Part shown: one piece after another, positions 1 through 9,100 of the stretch | How the letters are laid out: every line of letters starts with the position of its first letter | How positions within the stretch are numbered: position 1 is the stretch's first letter | DNA from: Methanosarcina sp. | Lineage (GTDB): Archaea; Halobacteriota; Methanosarcinia; Methanosarcinales; Methanosarcinaceae | NCBI RefSeq assembly: GCF_028693135.1 | Contig: NZ_JAQUVZ010000038.1 | Coordinates: forward strand, 1 to 34,743 | Reading direction: 5' to 3' | DNA: 34,743 nt | Notes under the pieces: generated by a model | Told to the model about the DNA's origin: nothing | Seen by the model: the letters and a program-made list of their open reading frames with translations, nothing else | Databases searched by the model: none | Translations under genes and position numbers: made by a program

Positions 1-122
1 ACTATTTGTCCACTGGCAAATGGGAATTTTTCCTGGGGCTGGATAATGGGAGCCGGATGAGCTGAGAGGTTCACGTCCGGTTCTGAGAGGGCCTGGGGGT
101 GAAATTCCCCTGGGCTACTCAC
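1..122 (+). mobile_element. 3' end of a group II intron (domains V and VI)
   Basis: The first 122 bases look like the 3' end of a self-splicing group II intron. A 34-nt domain V-like hairpin lies at 50-83. It is followed by a domain VI-like hairpin (about 88-115, GCC/GGC and GGGG/CCCC pairs), and the element ends in CTACTCAC at about 115-122. The coding sequence resuming at 123 is the inside of another group II intron reverse transcriptase, so the probable splice junction is 122/123, give or take a few bases. The 5' part of this intron and any protein it encodes lie outside the window. Insertion of one group II intron into the RT gene of a related one has been described for Methanosarcina acetivorans. 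Confidence 0.85.
50..83 (+). ncRNA. Group II intron domain V hairpin
   Basis: A 34-nt hairpin starts GAGCCGGATGA and ends CGTCCGGTTC. The arms GAGCCGGA and TCCGGTTC pair around an internal bulge and a GAGA-type tip. This is the most conserved part of group II introns and forms the catalytic metal site. All 34 positions are present and pairing is intact, so the inserted intron may be functional even though its host gene is broken. Confidence 0.85.
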
Positions 123-314
123 CTTGTGGTCACTGCCAGCTCGGAAGAATTAGCCAGAGAAATTAAGGAACTGATCAGAGCCTCTCTCAAAAAAAGAAGT
201 CTGGAATTATCGGAAGAAAATACCCTAATTACTCATATTGATTATGGTTTTGACTTCCTTGGATGGAACTTCAGAAAACATGAAGGAAAACTTCTAATCA
301 AAATTGCAATGTAA
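123..314 (+). pseudogene. Group II intron reverse transcriptase fragment (interrupted and truncated)
   Basis: The reading frame starting with codons for LVVTASS continues with ELAREIKELI, ITHIDYGFDFLGWNFRK and GKLLIKIAM, then stops. In group II intron RTs these segments directly follow the catalytic YADD motif and run towards the thumb/maturase domain. The YADD itself and everything N-terminal are missing here because the intron ending at about 122 is inserted just at or after that motif. The C-terminal side is also lost: homologues continue for well over 100 residues after the GKLLIK motif, but here the frame diverges and ends at 314. No second domain V is visible downstream, so the outer intron is a dead remnant. 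Confidence 0.8.
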
Positions 315-340
315 CATCCTGCAGCCAGTTGTGGAGTATT

Positions 341-376
341 CAATTGAAATAAAAAAGACAATTGAAATAAAAAAGA
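341..376 (+). repeat. 18-bp tandem repeat, two copies
   Basis: CAATTGAAATAAAAAAGA occurs twice head to tail (341-358 and 359-376), directly after the truncated RT remnant. It may mark a rearrangement joint. Confidence 0.8.
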
Positions 377-444
377 AGAAATGCGGCTATAGAAGATTCA
401 AATAATATTACCAATCACCGGTCTCCAAAAAAATATAAAAGAGA

Positions 445-1200
445 TCATAACTCGCTCGCGATTTCAAGAAAAGCGGGTCTCTTCTTAAATTCGGATTTCA
501 GCTCGGAAAAACGTTTTACCCAGTCTGCTTCATCATTTAAGATATCGATATAGACATCTTTGACTTTTCCAAGATATTTGACTGCAATGCTGTATGTTTT
601 CCTATTCCCGTTCGGTATGTTTCTATAGGCTTTCTGCCAGTAATATTCGATGATTTTATCCGGAAAATCATTTGCTAATTTATCTGCAAACTCATCAAAA
701 TCAACTTCTATTGAATAACCAAACCTGTTTTTTGGAGGATTAAAAATTGATTTGAGAACTGTTTCTTTCATACCCTTATCCAGACATATTCTCAAATAAT
801 CGTGAAAGTCTTTTTCTTTGATTTTACTAAATATTTCAGGCTCAATGGATTTCCAATCAGACGCTTTCAGGAATCCTTTCAATCTTGTGTACTCTGTATA
901 ATAGTGCCGCCTTGCAAACTCAAATGACCTCAAAAGAGCATCTTTTGCGTGCTCATAATCTCCTTTTGCCCTGTAATATTCAAATAACCTGTCCAGCATG
1001 TTTTTCTCTTCAGTATTGCGGGATAATGCTGTCTGCACAAGCCGCTCCAGGTTGGCTGTGTCTCCCTTTTTGGAGAAGTATTCCCAGAGAAATTCTAACA
1101 GCTCAGTAATCCAGCCCTCCCCCTCTAAAATACCTTTTTCTGCTGTTTCCAGGGCTTTTTCCAGATCCCCCTTTTCAACATAAAATTTAACCAGGTCCAT
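445..1200 (-). CDS. Protein resembling the C-terminal helical region of SWIM zinc-finger proteins
   Basis: This 251-aa soluble protein is built of helical TPR-like pairs; segments such as YVEKGDLEKALETAEKGI and YYRAKGDYEHAKDALLRSFE are typical. From memory, the order of motifs matches the C-terminal half of large archaeal and bacterial SWIM zinc-finger proteins: EFLWEYFSKKGD, then RLFEYYRAKGD, then IIEYYWQKAY, YSIAVKYLGKVKDVY, and a final ELKSEFKKRPAFLEI. The N-terminal zinc-binding SWIM motif (CxCx..CxH) is absent, and the AT-rich DNA upstream of the ATG at 1200 does not encode it. The gene is therefore probably a 5'-truncated relative or a stand-alone TPR version. No Shine-Dalgarno sequence is evident. 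Cellular function is unknown. Confidence 0.65.
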   Translation of the reverse strand: MDLVKFYVEKGDLEKALETAEKGILEGEGWITELLEFLWEYFSKKGDTANLERLVQTALSRNTEEKNMLDRLFEYYRAKGDYEHAKDALLRSFEFARRHYYTEYTRLKGFLKASDWKSIEPEIFSKIKEKDFHDYLRICLDKGMKETVLKSIFNPPKNRFGYSIEVDFDEFADKLANDFPDKIIEYYWQKAYRNIPNGNRKTYSIAVKYLGKVKDVYIDILNDEADWVKRFSELKSEFKKRPAFLEIASEL

Positions 1201-1345
1201 TCATTCTTTACATGGATGAAAGGACAAAATCCGCAACTGTAGAAAGGAAGTATTAGAATTCAGTAACTAAGTTAAGAAAGCCAGATTCCTATGCTTCTTT
1301 AATTCACAAGACTAACCATATTGAATAATAAATAAAAATTTGAAT

Positions 1346-1353
1346 TATAAATA
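1346..1353 (+). promoter_or_regulatory. TATA box of mop
   Basis: TATAAATA lies about 24 bases before the Shine-Dalgarno region of the molbindin gene, in an AT-rich stretch containing two imperfect copies of TGAATNATAAATAAAAA. The position implies a very short 5' leader. Confidence 0.45.
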
Positions 1354-1376
1354 AAAACCTGAATAGGAGGATTGGA

Positions 1377-1586
1377 ATGAAATTAAGTGCACGCAATGTC
1401 CTGAAAGGTAAAGTAAAAAGAATAATTCACGGATCGGTTAACTCGGAAATCGTAGTCGAACTCCCGGGTGGTGTGGAAATTACTTCCATTATCACAAAAA
1501 ACTCAGCCGAAAATATGGGTTTAAAAGAAGGAAGCGAGGTCTATGCAGTAATTAAATCCACAAGCGTGATGTTAGCCTCTGACTGA
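1377..1586 (+). CDS. mop: Molybdenum-pterin binding protein (molbindin, TOBE/Mop domain)
   Basis: The 69-aa protein is one complete Mop/TOBE domain, the usual length for stand-alone molbindins. Recognisable features are the MKLSARNVLKGKVK start, the GSVNSEIVVELPGG strand pair and the closing VYAVIKSTSVMLA. Family members bind molybdate or tungstate oxyanions as oligomers and act as cytoplasmic stores or sensors. This would fit a methanogen that needs Mo/W for formylmethanofuran dehydrogenase. A clear Shine-Dalgarno (AGGAGGATTGG) precedes the ATG. No molybdate ABC transporter genes are visible next to it. The first four codons of the reading frame overlap nothing else, and the downstream gene cluster starts about 240 bp later, so mop probably forms its own unit. 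Confidence 0.9.
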   Translation: MKLSARNVLKGKVKRIIHGSVNSEIVVELPGGVEITSIITKNSAENMGLKEGSEVYAVIKSTSVMLASD

Positions 1587-1734
1587 CCGGCATCTCTGAG
1601 TGACCGATATGGTTCTGGCACTGTATGGTTCTTACTTCATAGAACTTAGCAAAACAGGTTATTACCAGTTCAAAATAGGTTCTCAATGACTTATTCTTAA
1701 CAGGACAAATTTAGCAACATGAATTCATAAAGAC

Positions 1735-1762
1735 GCAAATATAACAAAGCAAATATAACAAA
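1735..1762 (+). repeat. 14-bp tandem repeat upstream of the TIR cluster
   Basis: GCAAATATAACAAA is present twice without spacer (1735-1748, 1749-1762), followed by a third partial GCAAA. It sits 63-90 bases upstream of the TTG start at 1825, in the likely promoter region, and contains AAATATAA. It could be promoter or operator sequence. Confidence 0.6.
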
Positions 1763-1824
1763 GCAAACCGCCAGGAAAATAAATTGTTCTGAAAGTAATA
1801 TTATTGATAGAGGGGGAGTTATTT

Positions 1825-1959
1825 TTGGAAAAAAAAGACAAAAAACCATCTTTACAGCCGGAGCCGATACCTTATCCGGAACCGAAGCCGGTTCCTTCAC
1901 CCGAACCGATCCCTGACCCTGAACCGGAGACCGAACATAAGTCAGGAAAAACAAGATAA
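1825..1959 (+). CDS. Small Pro/Glu-rich peptide, first gene of the TIR cluster
   Basis: This 44-aa open frame starts at TTG, eight or nine bases after a good Shine-Dalgarno (GAGGGGGAG), and ends with TAA 22 bases before the TIR gene. The peptide has a lysine-rich start (MEKKDKKPS). A core follows in which proline recurs every second or third residue (QPEPIPYPEPKPVPSPEPIPDPEPE), and the tail is basic (HKSGKTR). Such a run should form an extended polyproline-like rod; no domain is recognisable. Codon third positions vary while the PEP pattern is kept (CCG and CCT alternate), which argues for selection on the protein. It probably shares a transcript with the two genes that follow. Function is unknown. 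Confidence 0.6.
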   Translation: MEKKDKKPSLQPEPIPYPEPKPVPSPEPIPDPEPETEHKSGKTR

Positions 1960-1981
1960 TAACAGGTCAAGTACAACAGAC

Positions 1982-2542
1982 ATGATCACAAAAGTTTACA
2001 TTTCTCATTGCGAACAGGACGAACCACTTGCCCAGGAATTGGCAAGGGCTCTGTGGACAGTGGAACTGGAGAGCTTTTCGTCCCTATACAGGAAAGCTCG
2101 AATTATTTCCCTGACTGAAAGAATACGTTTTGGCATCCGCCACTCGGACTGCGTTATCCCCATCATCACACAGGAAGGAAAACTATCCCCGGAGGTGAAT
2201 CAGGAAATCGGGCTGGCGGTAGGAGCTGACCAGTTAATAATTCCGCTGGCAGAAGCAGGAGTGGAACTGCCTATCCTTATAAGTCATCTCCATCCGATTA
2301 ATTTTTACCCTGAAGCCTATGAGGATGCTCTGGGGAAACTCATACAGAATATAAGGCAGCTTACGAAACTGGACTGGCTGAAGATAAAATGCCCTTACTG
2401 TGGAGAGGAAATGACCCAGTATATCACTCCTGAAGAAGAGGTGGAAAGAGCTCTTCTTGCAGGAAAACACCTTGAGACGATCTGCAGTTACTGCCAGAGA
2501 AAGATTTTCCTTGACCCGAGAAACTTCAGGCCCACGCCCTGA
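1982..2542 (+). CDS. TIR-like domain protein with C-terminal zinc ribbon
   Basis: The protein has 186 aa. Residues 1-125 look like a TIR fold. They begin with strand A (KVYISHCEQDE), followed by a helix (PLAQELARAL), the SDCVIPIIT strand, and SPEVNQEIGLAVG. Glu75 in the last segment sits where NADase-active TIR domains carry their catalytic glutamate, and IIPLAEAGVELP follows. Residues 137-171 hold two CxxC pairs (C137/C140 and C168/C171), a probable zinc ribbon. TIR domains in prokaryotes often cleave NAD+ or make signal nucleotides in defence systems. Whether this one does is inference, because the BB-loop region is not easy to align. It follows the 44-aa peptide by 22 bases and precedes the 111-aa gene by 30, so the three likely form an operon. 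No signal peptide or membrane segment is present. Confidence 0.75.
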   Translation: MITKVYISHCEQDEPLAQELARALWTVELESFSSLYRKARIISLTERIRFGIRHSDCVIPIITQEGKLSPEVNQEIGLAVGADQLIIPLAEAGVELPILISHLHPINFYPEAYEDALGKLIQNIRQLTKLDWLKIKCPYCGEEMTQYITPEEEVERALLAGKHLETICSYCQRKIFLDPRNFRPTP

Positions 2543-2572
2543 GCATTCTAACACAGGTAGGGAGGTGAATTC

Positions 2573-2908
2573 ATGGAAAAAAGAATCAAAGACGAACCCG
2601 GAGAACCCATGGTAGCGCAATCCAAAATGGGAGAAGCTACAGTGAACGAGTCTGAAATCAGAGGTATTGGAGAGCTTACTCCTGCAGAAAAGAAACACCT
2701 GCTGTTACAGCTTGCCCGGGACAGAGTAAAAGATAGTTCTACCGGTCCCTGGGAAATTGTTGATGTCCGCAGGGAAGAATGGGAAACAATTAAAGCTACA
2801 CTGATTCAATCCGTAGAAATTGACATCAGGGATACAGGAAAAGACGAACTCTTCAGGGTATGGTTCGATATAACAAAGTTAGAAAGAGAACTTGAGTCAA
2901 TAACTTAA
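2573..2908 (+). CDS. Conserved-looking 111-aa protein of unknown function, TIR cluster
   Basis: The gene has a strong Shine-Dalgarno (GGGAGGTGA) seven bases before its ATG and begins 30 bases after the TIR gene, which supports co-transcription. The N-terminal 35 residues are charged and probably disordered. Residues 36-60 (ELTPAEKKHLLLQLARDRVK) form a likely helix. A compact alpha/beta section follows (GPWEIVDVRREEWETI, then DELFRVWFDITKLERELE). It is acidic and soluble and has no cysteine. I do not recognise the family. Given its position it may be a partner, target or regulator of the TIR protein, but nothing in the sequence shows this. Confidence 0.7.
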   Translation: MEKRIKDEPGEPMVAQSKMGEATVNESEIRGIGELTPAEKKHLLLQLARDRVKDSSTGPWEIVDVRREEWETIKATLIQSVEIDIRDTGKDELFRVWFDITKLERELESIT

Positions 2909-3141
2909 AACAGGCATTGAAAATTAAAAATATAAATGAAGAACTCAGAAATAAGTTCGGAGTCATCTGTAAGAAGCGTATCTGTTAAAAGTAAACTATC
3001 AGCTAACCCATCCGGTTTAGAATTATCTGTTCTTTCTTTTTATCCAATTTAGATTTAAAATGAGATACTATCCAGTGCCAGGAAAATGAAATGTGATAAA
3101 AGTGAAAAAAATGTCTCAAAAAGTGAAAAAGGAAGCGGAAA
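2909..3141. other. Convergent intergenic region
   Basis: This AT-rich stretch lies between the end of the TIR cluster and the 3' end of the giant surface-protein gene. Apart from the minus-strand oligo-T terminator at its right edge I see no ORF or structured element. Confidence 0.6.
3096..3131 (-). terminator. Oligo-T terminator of the giant gene
   Basis: Read on the minus strand, just past the stop codon at 3142, there are three T-runs (TTTTT, TTTTT, TTTTTTT) within two copies of a TTTTTCACTTTT-like unit. This is the usual form of an archaeal intrinsic terminator. Confidence 0.6.
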
Positions 3142-6100
3142 TTAATTTTGCTTCCTTAAAACCATGTATCCGACCAGAAGAGAGATAGACAGCAAACCAA
3201 TTGATATTAATACCTTTGATTTGCTACCCGTTTCTGATCCTTTTTCAGCACTTTCCAACCCTGTGATGCCACTTTCAGAAGATTGGTTTCCGTCCATTCC
3301 TATATTTTCTATAGAGGTTCCCTCTACAGACGATGGAGATTTGTCTTCCTCTTTTTCGTTAAGGGAATCCACTCCGGAAGCAACGATCGAGAATGGTGAA
3401 AAGCCAGGGGTTTCAGCTTCAAAATACAGGTATTTATTATCTTCTCCGACCTGTCGAGTAACAAGTTCACCCCATGCCTTATCGCTGTACCTGTAAAGAG
3501 CTATTGAACTTTCATCGACTCCACCTGCAACCCAGGATTTTTCAACCTTGAAACCTACAACTGCATTTTCAATGTTTTTCAGGCTTGCAGTTCCTTTATT
3601 CCCTACCCATATGTTCATGTTCTTGTAGACTTTACCTTCGGGAAGCTCTGGAACAATAGCAGATTTGCCCTTTAGCATCTCAACAGTAGTAGTTATTTTG
3701 CCTGAAGTCCTCGGGTCAAATTCTACATACTTAACACAGGTTACATTTTTCGGGAAAAGGAACTTCACATGTTTCCCATTGACAATGAACTGCTGTGAGA
3801 GTTCTTTTGCCTCAACGTTTTTGGCAGGCTCGGGAGAACAGACTCCACCACCACCGCCTGAACCGCCTGAACCGCCCGAACCACCGGAGGAATATTTCTC
3901 TTTTGTTATTGCAGTCGCATTAACCCATGTATCATTTACGTTCCCATTGATGTCTACTGTACGCGTACCGATGGTGTAACTCGTTTCGGGTTCGAGACCG
4001 GTGGCGTTGAAGAATTCGGCAGAGGTGTTGGTCTGGAAGGTGCCGTTAAGGTAGATTTCAGTGTGGTTAAAATCGACATCAAGGGGATTCTGCCATGTCC
4101 AATTTACCCAGGTAGTATCTTTTGTTGCTTGAAGATCAGTGATGCTCGAAGGAGGTAAAATATCGGGTGTTAGAGCGGTATATGAAGTAGAATTGTCCAG
4201 GGCAACATTGCCTGCTTCATCCACAGCGGATACATTTACAGAATGAGTTCCTTCCTCTGCAACAATACTTCCTTCCCAGATGTTTTCACCTGTTTTTGCA
4301 AGAGAAACGCCAGAGGCTGCAACGGAACGAACTCCAACGTTGTCAGTAACATCTACAGTGACAGTGATCGAATCTCCGGTGTCAGGTGTACTGCTGCTCA
4401 GATTGACAGAGTTAATAACAGGAGCTTCCGTATCCGGAGTAGTTGCCGTCGTGTAACTTGCCGATTTGTCAACTGCAGTATTTCCTGAAGCATCTGAAGC
4501 TGAAACCGAAACAATGTGAGTTCCTTCCTCTGCAACAATACTTCCTTTCCAGATGTTTTCACCTGTTTTTGCAAAAGCAACTCCAGAGGCTGAAACTGAA
4601 CTAACTCCAACATTGTCAGTTACATCTACAGTCACAACAATAGAATCTCCGGTGTCGGGTGTACTGCTGCTCAGACTGACCGAGTTAATGACAGGATCTT
4701 CAGTATCCGGAGTAGTTGCCGTGTAACTTGCCGATTTGTCAAATGCAGAATTTCCTGAAGCGTCTGAAGCAATAACAAAAACTTTGTGAGTTCCTTCCTC
4801 TGCAACAATACTTCCTTCCCAGATGTTTTTACCTGTTTTTGCAAGAGAAACGCCAGAGGCTGAAACTGAACTAACTCCAACGTTGTCAGTTACATCTACA
4901 GTCACAACGATAGAATCTCCTGTGTCAGGTGTACTGTCACTTAAACTGACAGAGTTAATGACAGGATCTTCCGTATCCGGAGTAGTTGCCGTGTAACTTG
5001 CCGATTTGTCAACTGCAGTATTCCCTGAAGCGTCTGAAGCAATAACAAAAACTTTGTGAGTTCCTTCCTCTGCAACAATACTTCCTTCCCAGACATTCCC
5101 ACCTGTTTTTGCAAGAGCAACTCCAGAGGCTGAAACTGAAATAACTCCAACGTTATCCGTAACATCGACTGTAACGCTAATTTTAGATCCGGTTGTGGTA
5201 CTGGTTGGGAATAAAACTACAGATTCAATCACAGGTGAAATAGTGTCTTGCAAAGGCTTTGTTTTTGCACTGGAGTTAACCCATGTCTCATTTACATTCC
5301 CACTGCTGTCTACTGTTCTCGTACCGATTGTATAGCTTGTATCAGGTTCGCGATCTGTTGCGTTGAAATGTTCGGCAGAGGTATTGGTCTGGAAAATACC
5401 ATCAAGATAGATTTCTACGTGATCGAAATCGAGGTCTGTAGGATTCCGCCAGGTCCAGTTGAGCCAGGTAGTACCGTTTGTGGATCTGAGATTGGTGATG
5501 CTCGAAGGCGGCAAATTATCTGTCGTTACAGCGGTATATGCAGTGGAATTATTCCAGGCAATATTTTTTGCTGCATCTTCGGCTGAAACATTAACAAAAT
5601 GAATACCTTCAAGGGCTGTAATTATCCCTTCCCAGATATTTCCTCCAATAGACGTTAACTGAGATCCGGAAGCTTCAACAGAAGTTACTGCGACGTTATC
5701 AGTGGAATTTACAGTCACCTTGATAAGGTCACCAGTATTCGGATTACTGTTATTCAGGCTAACTGAGTTTATTACAGGAGCCTGAGTGTCAAGGACTTTA
5801 GGGAAAACTTGAACACAGTCTTCTATTGTCTTGTTATCAGAGCCAGCCGCATTGCTCACGATAAGTTTTACAGTGTAATTTCCTGCTGTAGAATAGATAT
5901 TGGTTGAATTCTGACCAGTTGAAGTGTTTCCATCTCCGAAGTCCCATGCCCACGAAGTGGGTGTACCTGTGCTTTTGTCAGTAAAACTGACATTTAGAGG
6001 AGCGTTTCCGGAAGTTGGAGTTGCAGAGAAATCAGCAACAGGAATCCGGGTCTGAGGAGCAAACTTTACCACCCAGTAATCATAACCCCCATGATTTCCA

Positions 6101-9100
6101 GTCACATCGCCGTCGTTTGAATTGGAGCATCCAGCAACGATATAACTACCGTCAGAAGTTTGCTGAATACTTTCTGCGTCTTCATCATCTGAACCTCCGA
6201 GTGACTTTTGCCACACCATATTCCCGGTTGTATCCAGTTTCACAACCCAGGAATCATAACCCCCATGGTTTCCAGTCACATCGCCGTCGTTTGAATCGGA
6301 TTCTCCGGCAACGATATAGCCACCGTCAGAAGTCTGCTGAATGCTGTATGCGGAATCAGAACTTGAACCTCCGAGTGACTTTTGCCACACCATATTCCCG
6401 GTTGTATCCAGTTTCACAACCCAGGAATCATAACCCCCATGGTTTCCAGTCACATCGCCGTCGTTTGAATAGGAGTCTCCGGCAACGATATAGCCACCGT
6501 CAGAAGTCTGCTGAATGCTATATGCGGAATCAGAACTTGAACCTCCGAGTGACTTTTGCCACACTATATTCCCGGTTGTATCCAGTTTCACAACCCAGGA
6601 ATCAGAACCCCCATGATTTCCAGTCACATCGCCGTCGTTTGAATAGGAGTATCCGGCAACGATATAGCCACCGTCAGAAGTCTGCTGAATACTGTTTCCG
6701 GAATCAGTATCTGAACCTCCTAGGCACTTTTGCCACACTATATTTCCGGTTGTATCCAGTTTCACAACCCAGGAATCACCACTCCCATGATTTCCAGTCA
6801 CATCGCCGTCGTTTGAATAGGAGTCTCCGGCAACGATATAGCCACCGTCAGAAGTTTGCTGAATGCTGTATGCGGCATCAGTAGCTGAACCTCCGAATGA
6901 CTTTTGCCACACTATATTCCCGGTTGTATCCAGTTTCACAACCCAGGAATCAGAACTCCCATGGTTTCCAGTCACATCGCCGTCGTTTGAATAGGAGTCT
7001 CCGGCAACGATATAGCCACCGTCAGAAGTCTGCTGAATGCTGTATGCGGAATCAGAACTTGAACCTCCGAGTGACTTTTGCCACACTATATTCCCGGTTG
7101 TATCCAGTTTCACAACCCAGTAATCATAACCCCCATGATTTCCTGTCACATCGCCGTCGTTTGAACGGGAGTATCCGGCAACGATATAGCCACCGTCAGA
7201 AGTTTGCTGAATACTGTATGCAAAATCAGAACTTGAACCCCCGAGTGACTTTATGAAATGAAATTCAATATCAGATGAAGTTGCAGTATAACTTGTAGAA
7301 TTATTCCAGGCAATATTATGTGCTGCATCTTCGGCTGAAACATTAACAAAATGAATACCTTCAAGGGCTGTAATTATCCCTTCCCAGATATTTCCTCCAA
7401 TAGACGTTAACTGAGATCCGGAAGCTTCAACAGAAGTTACTGCGACGTTATCAGTGGAATTTACAGTCACCTTGATAAGGTCACCAGTATTCGGATTACT
7501 GTTATTCAGGCTAACTGAGTTTATTACAGGAGCCTGAGTGTCAAGGACTTTAGGGAAAACTTGAACACAGTCTTCTATTGTCTTGTTATCAGAGCCAGCC
7601 GCATTGCTCACGATAAGTTTTACAGTGTAATTTCCTGCTATAGAATAGATATTGGTTGAATTCTGACCAGTTGAAGTATTTCCATCTCCGAAGTCCCATG
7701 CCCACGAAGTGGGTGTACCTGTGCTTTTGTCAGTAAAACTGACATTTAGAGGAGCATTTCCAGAAGTTGGAGTTGCAGAGAAATCAGCAACAGGTGAGAC
7801 ATTGATATGATGCAGACCTACGTGCAGATCGGTAACCGGGGGTGGTATATCTACAAAACTACTATTCGCAGGTTCGTATCCAGGCGCTTCTACATGTACC
7901 CGATAAATGCCTTCGAGAACATCCCACTGATACATGCCATTTTGGTCACTGATGAGTGGATTTATATCGGGCTGAGAAACGGGGGGATTTTCGCCTGTCG
8001 GAACATTTTCCCAGCCGCCGTTACCATCAGGACGCTGAAGCCAAACAGATGCACCAGATATGCGTTTCCCTGTATCAATGTCGTAAATGTATCCCGCCGG
8101 ATCAATGTAAATATCAAAACTTACGATTTCTGGGGTACAGCCAGATATTGTATAAGTTACTGTTGCTTTTCCGTAACGCGGATGGAATGTTGTTGTGTAG
8201 TTCCAGTCTGGAGGTCCTCCTGCCATATTTGCAACGATATCCTGACCACCGTCATCTATGTGAATATTTATACCAACTGCTGTTGCATCCTGACAACTGT
8301 GATACGAAAAGGTTGTCGGTTCAAACCACCAAACTACAGGTGTGCTTATTCCCCATAAATGTGGATTAACAACACTTACGTTTGGTGGAAGATCTGGGAG
8401 TGTGATCCTGGTCTGAACTTGTTGATCGTTATCTTCGTATTGACCCTCAAGATCTGACGTACTGATGCTGGCACTGTTAGGAATCTTAGTTCCGACTATT
8501 ACATCAAGAGGGGTCATAACTGTTATGTATCTGTAACCATGATCTGAAGGACCAAGAGTCCCGATATCCCAGGTAACTTTCCTTGTAGAAGGATCATAAA
8601 CTCCACCATCAGAAGCAGACTTGAAACTAACAACGTCTGATAATTCATCTTCAAGTAAGACATTGTTTGCAGAAATTGTCCCAAAATTTTGGTAGCACAG
8701 CGTATATGTCATCGAAGTGCTTGGAAATTCACTTACAGGTGCCTGTAGAGAGAGAGAAAGATCGGCCTCTCCATTAACTGGAACCGGAGTTATAAATTGC
8801 CCAAATGCAACAGGTCTGGATCCCACGGGCACAGTGGCTATAACAGTGTTGTTTTTTGTATCAATCACAGATACGTTGTTGCTGAGCCAGTTCGCAACAT
8901 AAACCTTTGTTCCATCCGAAGTAGCAGCAACGCCTTCAGGAAATCTTCCTACTTTCACAGTGGATGTAACACTATTTGTATCCATGTTAATTACCGAGAC
9001 AGTGTCCCAGTTGATGTTAGTCATGTATACTTGTTTTCCAAACGCGGGGATTGCAACTGCTATAGGATTTCCTAAAGGTCCTAAAGGCACGGTGGTTGAT

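Noticed and set aside
1697-1954. 85-codon minus-strand ORF opposite the Pro/Glu-rich peptide
   Set aside because: It is antisense to the PEP repeat frame, which has a ribosome site and cluster position; the minus-strand ORF has neither.
2234-2698. 154-codon minus-strand ORF across the TIR and 111-aa genes
   Set aside because: It overlaps two plus-strand genes with good ribosome sites; its Ser/Phe/Cys-rich translation looks like shadow sequence.
6015-6884. 289-codon plus-strand ORF and similar ones at 6897-7256, 10500-11120 and 11169-11381
   Set aside because: They are the antisense of the 174-bp propeller repeats; their repeated HRQKSAE / YSRLYPVSQP pattern is just the complement of the real repeat and has no ribosome site.
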